A stretch of DNA of 64,000 nucleotides, from the NCBI GenBank assembly GCA_963835375.1, contig CAWIGB010000030.1:12580-76579 (forward strand), read 5' to 3'. The DNA comes from Salinisphaera sp963835375. GTDB taxonomy: Bacteria; Pseudomonadota; Gammaproteobacteria; Nevskiales; Salinisphaeraceae. Shown piece after piece: positions 43,670 to 53,090 of this stretch (within the stretch, counting starts at the first letter, position 1; every line of letters begins with the position of its first letter). Made by a program: the position numbers and the translations under genes. The notes below the pieces were generated by a model. The model was not told where the DNA came from and searched no databases. It saw only the letters and a program-made list of their open reading frames with translations.

Positions 43670-44482
43670 ATGAGCTACAAGAGTCTGATCATCGCCATCA
43701 CGGAGGTCACGTTGGATCGCGCCGCGATCAATCAGGCCGCCGCGCTGGCCGCGCGTTTCGACGCCCATCTGACCGGGTTGTACGTCTACGAGCCGCCGTA
43801 CTATCGCTACCCGCTGGCCTATCCGAACATCGCCGATATCGATCCCGAGGCCGCCAGCGGCAAGGACGAAGCCACACTCGCTGCTCGTGAGGCCTTCGAG
43901 GCCGCCTGCCGGGCCGAAGGGGTGGAAACCAACGAGTGGCGTTTCGTACGCGGGGAGACGCTGAACACGCTGGCGCTGCACGCGCGCTATGCGGATGCGC
44001 TGATCATGAGCGGCGGCGATCTCGCGGCGCGGCTCGCGATCGTGTCCTCGCGCCCGGTGATCGCGGTGCCGGAAGCCGATCGAGACCGGTCGCTGGGCCA
44101 GCGCATCATGCTGGCCTGGAACGCCAGCCGCGAATCGACCCGGGCCGCCACTGCTGCGCTGCCGTTGATGGCGGGCGCCGAACAGGTGTGCGTGCTGGTC
44201 ATCGATCCGGATGGTTCGGCACATCGTCGCCTGGGCGACAATCCGGGCGCCGATATTGCGTTATATCTGGCGCGGCACGGAATCGAGGCCGAAGTGCGTC
44301 TTGCAGACAGCGACAGCATCGGCGTGGCGGAGACGCTGCTCACCGAAGCGATCGAGATGAATGCCGATCTGATCTGCATGGGCGTCTACGGCCATTCCCG
44401 GCTGCGCGAACTGGTGCTGGGCGGGGTGACCCGTGACGTCATCGACGCGCCGCCCCCGGTGCCGCTTCTGCTGGCGCACTAA
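43670..44482 (+). CDS. Universal stress protein (tandem UspA domains)
   Basis: The 270 residues carry two UspA-like halves. The first starts YKSLIIAITEV with a short GDLAARL end; the second begins QRIMLAWNASRESTRAATAA and ends DLICMGVYGHSRLRELVLGG then VTRDVI, the ATP-binding GxxGHS pattern. USPs with two domains often belong to the Anr/Dnr regulon and promote survival when oxygen is low. An FNR box lies upstream. Confidence 0.92.
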   Translation: MSYKSLIIAITEVTLDRAAINQAAALAARFDAHLTGLYVYEPPYYRYPLAYPNIADIDPEAASGKDEATLAAREAFEAACRAEGVETNEWRFVRGETLNTLALHARYADALIMSGGDLAARLAIVSSRPVIAVPEADRDRSLGQRIMLAWNASRESTRAATAALPLMAGAEQVCVLVIDPDGSAHRRLGDNPGADIALYLARHGIEAEVRLADSDSIGVAETLLTEAIEMNADLICMGVYGHSRLRELVLGGVTRDVIDAPPPVPLLLAH

Positions 44483-44517
44483 GCCGCCCGTCATCGGCTG
44501 CCCTCGCCGGGCGAACA

Positions 44518-44844
44518 TCAGCGTTCGTCCGGCGGTGTCTCGTGCACCGCCAGCCGGCTGCGCAGCGTGCGGATTTCGTCCATCAATTCCAGCGCCAGCG
44601 CGATGCCCGAGGCGTTCAGATCGAGATCCCGGGCCAGCCGGCGGGCAGTATGCACGCGCGGGAGATGCGCGGTGGCGAAGCGCCATTGACGTTCACGCGG
44701 CGCCACCGGCTCGAGCACGCCGTGCTCGACCAGCAGCGTGACCCATTCGGCATGGACGCCGCAGGAGCGACACAGCTGAGCGAGGGTGAGGGTTTCGCTG
44801 TGCTCGACGATCTCGCAGGTCAGCGTATAGCGCGTGTCTGGCAT
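44518..44844 (-). CDS. cbpM: Chaperone modulator CbpM
   Basis: The 108-residue protein has an N-terminal MerR-like winged helix (LAQLCRSCGVHAEWVTLLVE then HGVLEP) and a helix with ALELMDEIRTLRSRL. CbpM binds the J domain of CbpA and blocks its DNA and DnaK interaction. The gene ends the cbpA–cbpM pair, starting one base after the cbpA stop. Confidence 0.88.
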   Translation of the reverse strand: MPDTRYTLTCEIVEHSETLTLAQLCRSCGVHAEWVTLLVEHGVLEPVAPRERQWRFATAHLPRVHTARRLARDLDLNASGIALALELMDEIRTLRSRLAVHETPPDER

Positions 44845-44845
44845 G

Positions 44846-45820
44846 TCAGACCCCCAGTGTCTTGCGGGGATTGAAATCGCTCTCGCGCGCCAGGCGTTCG
44901 TAGAGCGTACGGGTCTCCTCGTCGATGCGTTCCGGCAACACGATCTTGAGGGTGGCGATCAGATCGCCCGGCGTCTTGCCTGGCATGCCCCGGCCCTTGA
45001 GACGCAGTCGCCGGCCCGAGTTCGATCCGGCCGGAATCTTCAGATCGACCGGCCCGCCCGGCGTCGGCGTCTTCACCGTAGCGCCGAGCGCGGCCTCCCA
45101 GGGGGCGACCGGCAACTCGAGAATCAGGTTCCGGTCGTCCAGGCGGAACAGCGGATGCGGCCGGAATTCGATCTCCAGATACAGATCGCCGGCATCGCCG
45201 CCACCGAGGCCGGGCATGCCCTGGCCGCTCAAGCGGAGCTGCTGGCCGGCGCGCACGCCCTTGGGGATGTTCACCCGCACGGTGCGTTCGCGATTGACCA
45301 CGCGGCCCTGTTCATCGACTTCCGGCACGCGTAGTGACAGCATCTTCTGGCCACCCTGGAACGCATCCTCCAGGTCCAGCGCGATGCGTGCGGTCTGATC
45401 CTGGCCGCGCATCGCCCCGCCGGCGGAAGCGCTGCGTCCGCCCCCGGCACGGAATCCGCCGCGACCGAACAGCGATTCGAAGAAATCGCTGAAATCGCCG
45501 GCGTCGGCGCCGGTGTAGCCGCCACCACGAAAATCGAAGTTCGATTCCCAGCCCGGTGGCGGCTCGAAGCCGGCTCCGTCGCCATGCGCACCAGCGCGCG
45601 CACCGCCCGCGCGACCGAGCTGATCGTAGGCGGCGCGTTTTTCCGGATCCTTCAGCACCTCGTAGGCCTCGTTGGCCTCGCGGAACTTGTCGGCGGCGTC
45701 TGTTTCGCTGCTGACGTCCGGATGATACTTGCGGGCCAGCTTGCGATAGGCGCGCTTGATATCGTCTTCACCGGCATCGCGTTCGACGCCGAGAATCTTG
45801 TAGTAGTCCTTGTATTCCAT
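44846..45820 (-). CDS. cbpA: Curved-DNA-binding DnaJ-like protein CbpA
   Basis: The 324 residues have a J domain (1–70, HPD at 33–35), a Gly/Phe-rich linker and two C-terminal beta-sandwich domains including LDLEDAFQGGQKMLSL and the VRVNIPKGVRAGQQLRLSGQ segment. There is no zinc domain, as in CbpA. It cooperates with DnaK and binds curved DNA. It is paired with cbpM and lies between the two universal stress genes. Confidence 0.94.
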   Translation of the reverse strand: MEYKDYYKILGVERDAGEDDIKRAYRKLARKYHPDVSSETDAADKFREANEAYEVLKDPEKRAAYDQLGRAGGARAGAHGDGAGFEPPPGWESNFDFRGGGYTGADAGDFSDFFESLFGRGGFRAGGGRSASAGGAMRGQDQTARIALDLEDAFQGGQKMLSLRVPEVDEQGRVVNRERTVRVNIPKGVRAGQQLRLSGQGMPGLGGGDAGDLYLEIEFRPHPLFRLDDRNLILELPVAPWEAALGATVKTPTPGGPVDLKIPAGSNSGRRLRLKGRGMPGKTPGDLIATLKIVLPERIDEETRTLYERLARESDFNPRKTLGV

Positions 45821-45908
45821 GGGCCCCGGGATGCGGCAATCGGTGTGGACGCGGTGGATCGAGTATAGGGCTGCAACGCGGTCCTGTGCAGCCGGGCCGA
45901 GTGTTTGC

Positions 45909-46778
45909 TCAGGCGCCGATCAGTGTGGGCACCGGCAGGCGTCGCAGCATCTCGTAGGTGGTGCCGCCCAGGAGGAATTCACGCAGCCGCGAATGGCCAT
46001 AGGCGCCCATGCACAGGACGTCCGCGCCGCGTTCGTCGACGTGAGCGCACAGCGCATCGGCCACCGAGCGGCCGCGGCAACTCACCCGCGAGACCTCGAC
46101 GTGCACGCCGTGGCGCGCCAGGTGGAGCGCGATATCGGCGCCGGGTTCCTCACCGTGCGGCGACGCCAGCGCATGATCGTCGTCGACCACGACGAGATTC
46201 ACCGATTCGGCACCCTTAAGCAGGGGCAGGGCGCCGCTGATGGCGCGCTGTGCCTCGCGGGAGGCGTTCCAGGCGAGCACGATATGCCGGCCGAGGTCGG
46301 CGAACGGCGCATCGTTCGCCGGCAGCACCAGCACAGGCCGAGCCGAAGCCTGGGCGACGAGTGCCGCGGTGTCGGCGCTGGTGTGGTCGCCCTCGGTCCG
46401 CGCCGGGCGGCCGAGCACCACCAGATCGTGCGCTCGTGCTTCCTCGGCGATCAGATCCGCGGTCAGGCGGCCGGCCAGGTCCGCCGTGAGGTAGCGCCAG
46501 TCGTGGTCGGTCACATGCCGAGCCTCGACGCGTTGGGCGAAGGCCCGAGCCAGGCGCGTGTCCCGATCGCGTGCGGCCTCCTCGTCCTCTGCAACCACGG
46601 TCGGCGAAGGCGCGACCGGGTAGTCGCCGGTGGCGATATAGCTGCTATAGGTCGGGACATGAGTGTGGAGCCCGGTGAGATGGGCCAGCCAGCGTGCCGC
46701 CAGCGCGGCCGCGGTATCGGTGAAGACCGCCTGGCTCGGCGTGTCCTGGACATGGGCGAGAAGGCTGGCGTAGCTCAT
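45909..46778 (-). CDS. Universal stress protein (tandem UspA domains)
   Basis: The start is put at MSYASLLAHVQDTP (46778); an ATG at 46811 adds eleven residues. Two UspA halves are present: the first with AHLTGLHTHVPTYSSYIATG, the second beginning HIVLAWNASREAQRAISGA and ending DVLCMGAYGHSRLREFLLGG then TTYEML. It is a paralogue of the protein at 43670–44482. An FNR box (46838–46851) sits about 60 bases upstream. Confidence 0.92.
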   Translation of the reverse strand: MSYASLLAHVQDTPSQAVFTDTAAALAARWLAHLTGLHTHVPTYSSYIATGDYPVAPSPTVVAEDEEAARDRDTRLARAFAQRVEARHVTDHDWRYLTADLAGRLTADLIAEEARAHDLVVLGRPARTEGDHTSADTAALVAQASARPVLVLPANDAPFADLGRHIVLAWNASREAQRAISGALPLLKGAESVNLVVVDDDHALASPHGEEPGADIALHLARHGVHVEVSRVSCRGRSVADALCAHVDERGADVLCMGAYGHSRLREFLLGGTTYEMLRRLPVPTLIGA

Positions 46779-46837
46779 GGCAGCATTGGGTTGTCGTTCG
46801 ATCGGGCCCATGCTGCCATGCGGCCCGATCCTCGCGT

Positions 46838-46851
46838 TTGACCCAGATCAA
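46838..46851 (-). promoter_or_regulatory. FNR/Anr box upstream of the second universal stress gene
   Basis: TTGAC-CCAG-ATCAA matches the FNR consensus at nine of ten bases. Its centre lies 67 bases before the start codon at 46778, a position compatible with class II activation. Confidence 0.75.
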
Positions 46852-47000
46852 GCACTTGCTGGCAGTACCGGTTGGCCGGCGATGGCTCGATCTGTCGCCG
46901 TGCCCGCGAGGGCAATGGGTCGACGATAAAGACGGCGACCCGCCGGCTTCGGATTGGGGCTGGATCGCTCGAAGGGCAGGGGCGCGATCCGGGGCAGCAC

Positions 47001-47744
47001 TTACTGGTCAGCCACCCAGGCGCCGCGCGCCGACCAGGCCTCGAGCGCCGGAAAATCTAGAATGGATACTACCGCACGGTCGATGGCGATGATCTCGCAT
47101 TCCTGCAGCCGTCGCAGCACGCGGCTGATGGTCTCGATACGCATGCCGAGAAAGTTCGCGAGGTCTGCGCGCTTCATCGACAGGCGCACCGGCGAGGCGG
47201 ACAGGTTGCGCATGAGTCGGCGTCGCGACAGGCTGACCAGAAGGGTGGCGATCCGGCCTTCGCTGCTCTTGCGGCCGAGCGTGAGCAGCAGCTGTTCGTC
47301 GTCGGAAAGGGCGTGGCTCATCAGGCGCATGAGCTGGCGGCGCAGGCCGGGCACTTCGTCGACCAGATGATCGAGCTGATCGAACGGGATGCGGCAGATA
47401 TGCCCGTCCTCGAGTGCGGTTGCGGTGCAGTGATGCACTTCATCGCCCATCCCGTCGAGCCCCAGCAGATCGCCGGGATAATAGAAGCCCATGATCTGTT
47501 CCAGGCCCTCGGCGTCGATCATCGAGGTCTTCATCGCGCCCGAATCCACCGCGTAGATGGCGGTCAGCTTGTCGCCTTGGACGAACAGTTCGGTGCCGCG
47601 GGCTATGGGTTTGGCGGCGTCCACCAGCGTTTCCAGCCGTTTGACATCGCCGATTCCGAGCCCGTAGGGCAGGCATAGATGTGCCAGCGAGCAGTGGCTG
47701 CATGCTTGCTGCACATCATCGAGATGGCGGAATGTCGCTGGCAT
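47001..47744 (-). CDS. anr: FNR/Anr-type oxygen-responsive transcription regulator
   Basis: The 247-residue Crp/Fnr protein has the [4Fe-4S] cysteines C15, C18, C24 (CSHCSLAHLC) and C106 (HHCTAT), a cyclic-nucleotide-like barrel, a long dimer helix and a helix–turn–helix with E204-x2-S207-R208 (RIETISRVLRRLQE) that reads TTGAT-N4-ATCAA. It should dimerise and activate when oxygen is scarce. The gene is divergent from cydDC, and a perfect box lies in between, so autoregulation is possible. FNR would be an equally valid name. Confidence 0.95.
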   Translation of the reverse strand: MPATFRHLDDVQQACSHCSLAHLCLPYGLGIGDVKRLETLVDAAKPIARGTELFVQGDKLTAIYAVDSGAMKTSMIDAEGLEQIMGFYYPGDLLGLDGMGDEVHHCTATALEDGHICRIPFDQLDHLVDEVPGLRRQLMRLMSHALSDDEQLLLTLGRKSSEGRIATLLVSLSRRRLMRNLSASPVRLSMKRADLANFLGMRIETISRVLRRLQECEIIAIDRAVVSILDFPALEAWSARGAWVADQ

Positions 47745-47854
47745 GCTCGGCTCCGATACGACGCGTATAACTGACGGCGCCTTACCTTAACCAAAAATCC
47801 GGCGGAAGCGGAAATATGTAGTTAGTTATCATATTGTACGCCAATGGCCTGTGA

Positions 47855-47868
47855 TTGATTCAGATCAA
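47855..47868 (+). promoter_or_regulatory. Perfect FNR/Anr box between anr and cydD
   Basis: TTGATTCAGATCAA fits the consensus completely. It lies 68 bases upstream of the cydD start and 111 bases upstream of anr, so it may control either or both. Confidence 0.85.
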
Positions 47869-47935
47869 CGATGTTGATCGGGTGACCGACTAGTGTGGGC
47901 GCGTCTGTTCCGACCGGTGGTCTGTCTGCCCCGCG

Positions 47936-49678
47936 ATGAGTCATTCTGCTGCCATCCCCGCTCTGGCCTGGTTGAAGTCCAACCGCGCGCAGGTTCGTCG
48001 CCCCGTTGCGATCACGATCGGGCTCGGGCTGGCGGGTGGCGTGCTGCTGATCGTCCAGGCCAGCGTGCTCGCGTATCTGGCGAACGCAGTGATTTTCGAA
48101 GGCGCCGCGCTGTCGGCGGTGGTGGGGCTGCTGGCCGGCCTCGCTGCGATTGTCGTCGTGCGTGCGGGGCTGGTCTATCTGGCCCAGCAGAGCGCGTTCG
48201 CCGCCGGGCGCGCCGTTAAGACCGAGATCCGGGCCCGGCTGGTCGCACGCCTCGCCGAGCGCGGCATCGTCTGGCAGCGCGGCACTGCGACCGGCGATCT
48301 GGTCAACACGCTCAGCGACGGCGTGGAAGCACTCGAAGCGTACTATGCCCGCTATCTGCCGCAGAGCGCGCTGGCGGCACTCGTGCCGCTGGCGATGCTG
48401 GCCGTGATCGCGCCGATCGATTGGATCTCCGGGCTGATTCTGGTGGTGACCGCGCCGTTGATCCCGGTGTTCATGATCTTCATCGGTCGAGGTGCGGAGA
48501 AACTCAACCAGCGGCAATGGCGCCGGATGGGCGTGCTGTCCGGGCACTTCCTGGATGCGCTGCAGGGGCTGACTACGCTCAAGTTGTTCAATCTGGGTGC
48601 GCGCGAGGCCCGGCTGATCGCGCGGTTGTCGGATGAATACCGGCTGGCCACGATGCGCGTACTGCGCTTGGCCTTCGTCTCGTCGCTGGTGCTCGAATTC
48701 CTGGCCACGGTGAGTATTGCCATGGTGGCCGTGTTGATCGGCTTCCGGCTGCTCTGGGGCGAGATTGGCTTCACTTCGGGATTCCTCGTGCTGCTGCTGG
48801 CGCCCGAGTTCTATCTGCCACTGCGCAACATGGGCGCGGTCTATCACGCCCGAATGGAAGCCATCGGCGCGGCCGAGGGCATCGCGACGTTGCTCGAGGC
48901 GCCGGCCGAGCTGAATCCGGGGGGGCGGCGCGACGGGTTGGTCGCCGGTCGTGCGCCGGCCGTGGTGCTCGACGGCGTCTCTTATGTCTATCCGGACGGC
49001 ACGGCGGCGCTCAAGGATGTGGCGCTCACCATCGCGCCGGGCGAAACCGTAGCGATCGTCGGGGCTTCGGCGGCCGGCAAGAGCACGCTGGCGCTGATGC
49101 TGCTCGGCCTTCTGACACCGGCGAGCGGGCGCATCACCGTCGATGGCATCGACCGGGCGACGCTGGCTCCCGACTACTGGCGGCGCTGGTGTGCCTGGGT
49201 GCCCCAGCAGCCGCGGCTGTTCCACGGTAGCGTGCGCGACAACCTCATGCTTGGCGCGGCCGGGGGGCCGGACGCTATGCTTTGGCAGGCATTGGAACGT
49301 GCCCAGGCGCAGACGTTCGTGGCAGCGTTGCCGGATGGCCTCGAGACGCCGATCGGCGAGCGCGGAATCCGGCTGTCGGGCGGCGAGGCGCAACGGCTGG
49401 CGATCGCCCGGGCGCTGGCGGCCGATGCGCCCTTCGTGGTGGTCGACGAAGCCAGCGCCCATCTGGACGGACCCAACGAGCAGGCGCTGACGGCGGCGCT
49501 CGGCGAACTGGGCGTGGATCGTAGTCTGGTCGTCATCGCCCATCGGCTGGCGACTGTGCGCGCGGCCGATCGGATCGTGGTGCTCGAGACCGGCCGTGTG
49601 GCCGAGTCCGGCACCCACGATGAGCTGGTGGCAGCCGGCGGGCTTTATGCCGCCATGCTCGAAGGCGGGGCGGGATGA
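47936..49678 (+). CDS. cydD: Heterodimeric ABC transporter CydD (cytochrome bd assembly)
   Basis: This 580-residue ABC exporter half has six membrane helices and an ATPase with Walker A GASAAGKST, signature LSGGEAQR and the Walker B-like VVVDEASAHLDGP. With CydC it exports glutathione/cysteine (or haem-related thiols) to the periplasm and is required to mature cytochrome bd. Its position before cydC and cydAB supports the identity over other exporters. The stop overlaps the cydC start by four bases. Confidence 0.94.
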   Translation: MSHSAAIPALAWLKSNRAQVRRPVAITIGLGLAGGVLLIVQASVLAYLANAVIFEGAALSAVVGLLAGLAAIVVVRAGLVYLAQQSAFAAGRAVKTEIRARLVARLAERGIVWQRGTATGDLVNTLSDGVEALEAYYARYLPQSALAALVPLAMLAVIAPIDWISGLILVVTAPLIPVFMIFIGRGAEKLNQRQWRRMGVLSGHFLDALQGLTTLKLFNLGAREARLIARLSDEYRLATMRVLRLAFVSSLVLEFLATVSIAMVAVLIGFRLLWGEIGFTSGFLVLLLAPEFYLPLRNMGAVYHARMEAIGAAEGIATLLEAPAELNPGGRRDGLVAGRAPAVVLDGVSYVYPDGTAALKDVALTIAPGETVAIVGASAAGKSTLALMLLGLLTPASGRITVDGIDRATLAPDYWRRWCAWVPQQPRLFHGSVRDNLMLGAAGGPDAMLWQALERAQAQTFVAALPDGLETPIGERGIRLSGGEAQRLAIARALAADAPFVVVDEASAHLDGPNEQALTAALGELGVDRSLVVIAHRLATVRAADRIVVLETGRVAESGTHDELVAAGGLYAAMLEGGAG

Positions 49679-51453
49679 GCGATCTGCGCTGGTGGCTGCA
49701 GCTCGCCCGGCCGTATCGCGGCGCGTTCGCGCTCGGCATCGTGCTCGGCATCATCACCGTGGCGTCCAACATGGCGCTGCTGGCGGTCTCCGGCTGGTTC
49801 ATCGCCAGTATGGCGGTGGCCGGGCTGGCCGCGGCGGACATGAATTACTTTACCCCGGCCGCGGCCATTCGCGGTCTGGCGATCGCGCGTACCGGCGGGC
49901 GTTATCTTGAACGGCTGGTCACGCACGATGCCACGCTCAAGCTGCTGACCGGGCTGCGGGTCTGGTTCTATCGGCAGGTGGAGCCGTTGTCGGCGCATCA
50001 GTTGTCGGGTCTGCGCGGCGGCGATCTGCTGGCCCGCGTACGCGCCGATATCGATACCCTGAGCGCGGTCTATCTGCAGCTGATTCTGCCGGTGATCGTG
50101 GGCGTGGTCTGTGTAGCCGGCGCCGTATGCGTCTGGGCGTGGTACAGCGAGGCCGTGGCGTTGGCCAATCTGACGTTGCTGATCGCGGCCGGCGGGCTGT
50201 TGCCCTGGTGGGTGGCGCGTGCCGGCCGGGCGCCGGGTGCTGCGTCGGTGGCGGTCGCCGCCCGGCTCAAGACCCAGCTCGTGGATATGGTCGAAGGCCT
50301 GGGCGAACTGGTGGTGTTCGGCGCGTTCGCCGAACGCGAACGCCAGCTTGCCGAACTGACCGAGGCGCATCTGGACCAGCAGGCCCGGCTGTCACGCCTT
50401 ACCGGGCTCGGCCAGGCGGGGATGCTGGTGCTGATCAACGCGGCGGTACTCGCCTCGATCGGGCTGATCGTGCCGGCGATTCGATCCGGTGCGCTGGCGC
50501 CGGTGGATTTCGCCCCGGTCGTGCTGCTGGTGCTGGCCAGCGTCGAGGCCGTGGCCCAGATGCCCGGCGCCTGGCAGGCGTTGGGCCAGCTGCAGGCGGC
50601 CACCCGGCGGTTGCGCGCCTTCGAGACGCTGCGGCCTGCGATCATCGAGCCCGAGAGCCCGCGGCCGGCGCCGGTCGATCATCGGCTGGTTTTCGCGCAT
50701 GTCTTCGCCCGTCATGCGCCGGACGGGCCTTGGGCGCTGGCCGATGTCTCGCTTGCGATCGCGCCCGGCGAGCGGGTGGCGATCGTCGGGGCCAGCGGCG
50801 CCGGCAAGAGCAGCCTGGTGCATCTGCTGACCCGGATGACGGTGCCCGAGCGCGGCGCGGTCTGTTGGGGGGATGTGCCGGTGACGGCCTATCGCAGCGA
50901 TGATCTGCGCGCAGCGATCGCGCTGGTGCCACAGCGCATTTATCTGTTCCATGCGTCGGTCACCGACAATATCGCGGTCGGCGACCCGGAGGCCGATGCA
51001 AACGCCATCATCGCCGCCGCAAAGGCCGCGGCTATCCACGACGAGATCATGGCGCTGCCCGAAGGCTATGACACGCTGGTCGGCGAAGAAGGCCTGCGGC
51101 TGTCGGGCGGCCAGATCCGGCGTATCGGCATCGCCCGCGCGCTGCTGCGTGATGCCCCGGTGGTGATCATGGACGAACCTGGCGAGGGCCTCGACGGCGC
51201 CACCGCCGCGCGGCTGTGGTCCGCCGCAGCCGCGCGTCTGGCCGGGCGCACGCTGATTCTTGTATCCCACCAGCCCGAATGGGTGGCCCACTGCGACCGC
51301 GTGATCGTGCTCGATCGCGGACGGGTCGTGGGCGACGGCACGCCGGAGGAACTGGCCGGCTTCTCTGCCGAATACCGCCGTCTGACTCGCCCCGGATATC
51401 GCCTTGATTCAGATCAACGACCGGCCGCCGGCCCCTCTTTAACCTTGCCCTGA
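49675..51453 (+). CDS. cydC: Heterodimeric ABC transporter CydC (cytochrome bd assembly)
   Basis: The 592 residues have six membrane helices (starting SDLRWWLQLARPYRGAFALG) and an ATPase domain with GASGAGKSS, LSGGQIRR and VVIMDEPGEGLDG. It pairs with CydD. The last 15 or so codons carry a perfect FNR box (51404–51417), so the DNA here has to satisfy both the protein and the regulator; the C-terminus (RLDSDQRPAAGPSLTLP) is otherwise unremarkable. Confidence 0.94.
   Translation: MSDLRWWLQLARPYRGAFALGIVLGIITVASNMALLAVSGWFIASMAVAGLAAADMNYFTPAAAIRGLAIARTGGRYLERLVTHDATLKLLTGLRVWFYRQVEPLSAHQLSGLRGGDLLARVRADIDTLSAVYLQLILPVIVGVVCVAGAVCVWAWYSEAVALANLTLLIAAGGLLPWWVARAGRAPGAASVAVAARLKTQLVDMVEGLGELVVFGAFAERERQLAELTEAHLDQQARLSRLTGLGQAGMLVLINAAVLASIGLIVPAIRSGALAPVDFAPVVLLVLASVEAVAQMPGAWQALGQLQAATRRLRAFETLRPAIIEPESPRPAPVDHRLVFAHVFARHAPDGPWALADVSLAIAPGERVAIVGASGAGKSSLVHLLTRMTVPERGAVCWGDVPVTAYRSDDLRAAIALVPQRIYLFHASVTDNIAVGDPEADANAIIAAAKAAAIHDEIMALPEGYDTLVGEEGLRLSGGQIRRIGIARALLRDAPVVIMDEPGEGLDGATAARLWSAAAARLAGRTLILVSHQPEWVAHCDRVIVLDRGRVVGDGTPEELAGFSAEYRRLTRPGYRLDSDQRPAAGPSLTLP
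51404..51417 (+). promoter_or_regulatory. Perfect FNR/Anr box inside the end of cydC, upstream of cydA
   Basis: TTGATTCAGATCAA, the same 14 bases as at cydD. It lies 81 bases upstream of the cydA start codon and overlaps the last codons of cydC, suggesting a second promoter for cydAB(X). Confidence 0.85.
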
Positions 51454-51497
51454 CCGGCCGCTGTCTGGCCGGGTCGCTTTGATCGGAGACGTGACCG

Positions 51498-53087
51498 ATG
51501 CATGCCCTGGATACCGTTGTCGACCTATCGCGCTGGCAGTTTGCGGCCACCGTGCTGTACCACTTCATATTCGTGCCGCTCACGCTCGGGCTGAGCATGC
51601 TGCTGGCGGCCATCGAGACGGTCTATGTCATCACCGGCCGGTCGATCTACCGTCAGATGGCACACTTCTGGAGCAAGCTGTTCGCGATCAACTTCGCGCT
51701 CGGCGTGGCCACCGGGCTGACCATGGAGTTCCAGTTCGGCACCAACTGGTCGACCTACTCGCACTACGTGGGCGATATCTTCGGGGCGCCGCTGGCCATC
51801 GAGGGCCTGATGGCGTTCTTCCTCGAATCGACCATGGTCGGCTTGATGCTGTTCGGCTGGGGCAAGCTCTCGCGGGGCAAGCACCTGCTGGTGACCTATA
51901 TGGTCGCGCTGGGCTCGAACCTGTCGGCGTTGTGGATTCTGATCGCCAACGGTTACATGCAGTCGCCGGTGGGCTCCACGTTCAACCCTGCCACCATGCG
52001 CATGGAGCTGACCAGCTTCAGCAACCTGGTGTTCAACCCCGATGCCCAGGCCAAATTCGTGCATACCAGCATCGCGGGCTATCTCACGGCGGCGATGTTC
52101 GTGCTCGGCATCAGTGCGTTCTACATGCTGCGCAAGCGCCATGTGGAGCTGGCCAAGCGTTCGTTCCGCATGGCGGCCCTGTTCGGCATTTTCGCGAGTA
52201 TTGCCGTGATCTGTCTGGGCGATGCGCTCGGCTTCATCAACGGCGAGGATCAGCCGACGAAGCTGGCGGCGATGGAGGGGCTGTGGGAGACCGCGCCGGC
52301 GCCGGCCGGTTTCAACGTGATCGCCTGGCCGAATCAGGCGAAGCAGAAAAATGAGTTCGAGTTGCAGATTCCGTATCTGCTCACGCCGCTGGTCACGCAC
52401 AGTTTCAACGAGTCGATCCTGGGCGTGGACGATCTGGAAAAACAGGCCGCGCAAAGGATTCGCAACGGCATTCCCGCGCTGGTCGCGCTCAAGACCCTGC
52501 GTGAGCACCCGAACGACGCGGCCGCCCGTGCCCGGTTCAATGCCCACAAGGCCGATCTCGGCTATGCCCGGCTGGTCCAGCGCTATGCGCCGGATGTCGC
52601 CAAAGCCACCGATGCCCAAATCGAAAAAGCCGCGCGTGACGCCATCCCGCCGGTGGCGCCCGTGTTCTGGAGCTTCCGGATCATGGTGGCCGCGGCGTTC
52701 GTGATGCTGGCCTTCCTGATCCTGGCGGTGAATTATTCGCTGCGCGGCACGATCGTCGACAAGCGCTGGTTCCTCAAGGTTGCGCCGTGGATGATCCCGG
52801 TGCCGTTCATCGCCAACGAGGCCGGCTGGCTGGTCGCCGAGCTGGGGCGTCAGCCGTGGACGGTCTACGAGCAGCTGCCGACCTGGGTTTCCGCCTCGAC
52901 CCATTCGGTCGGCTACATGATCTTCTCGCTGACCGGCTTCGTGCTGCTGTATTCGATCTTCATCGTGATCGAGATGTTCCTGATGGTGAAGTACATCCGG
53001 CTCGGTCCGGACGACCCGCACGGCGATGGCCACAGCCCGAGCGATCCAGCCACCCAACCCCGCATGTCGCAGTGGAGCGAGGCATAA
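51498..53087 (+). CDS. cydA: Cytochrome bd ubiquinol oxidase subunit I
   Basis: The 529-residue membrane subunit has the haem b595 ligand His22 region (LYHFIFVPLTLGLSM), the second haem region HTSIAGYLTAAMFVLGISAF, and the conserved GRQPW (in AELGRQPWTVYEQLP). The long Q-loop of the E. coli (L) type is present with NEFELQIPYLLTPL. It oxidises quinol and reduces oxygen with high affinity. GGAG lies ten bases before the ATG. cydB follows after three bases. Confidence 0.96.
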   Translation: MHALDTVVDLSRWQFAATVLYHFIFVPLTLGLSMLLAAIETVYVITGRSIYRQMAHFWSKLFAINFALGVATGLTMEFQFGTNWSTYSHYVGDIFGAPLAIEGLMAFFLESTMVGLMLFGWGKLSRGKHLLVTYMVALGSNLSALWILIANGYMQSPVGSTFNPATMRMELTSFSNLVFNPDAQAKFVHTSIAGYLTAAMFVLGISAFYMLRKRHVELAKRSFRMAALFGIFASIAVICLGDALGFINGEDQPTKLAAMEGLWETAPAPAGFNVIAWPNQAKQKNEFELQIPYLLTPLVTHSFNESILGVDDLEKQAAQRIRNGIPALVALKTLREHPNDAAARARFNAHKADLGYARLVQRYAPDVAKATDAQIEKAARDAIPPVAPVFWSFRIMVAAAFVMLAFLILAVNYSLRGTIVDKRWFLKVAPWMIPVPFIANEAGWLVAELGRQPWTVYEQLPTWVSASTHSVGYMIFSLTGFVLLYSIFIVIEMFLMVKYIRLGPDDPHGDGHSPSDPATQPRMSQWSEA

Positions 53088-53090
53088 ATC

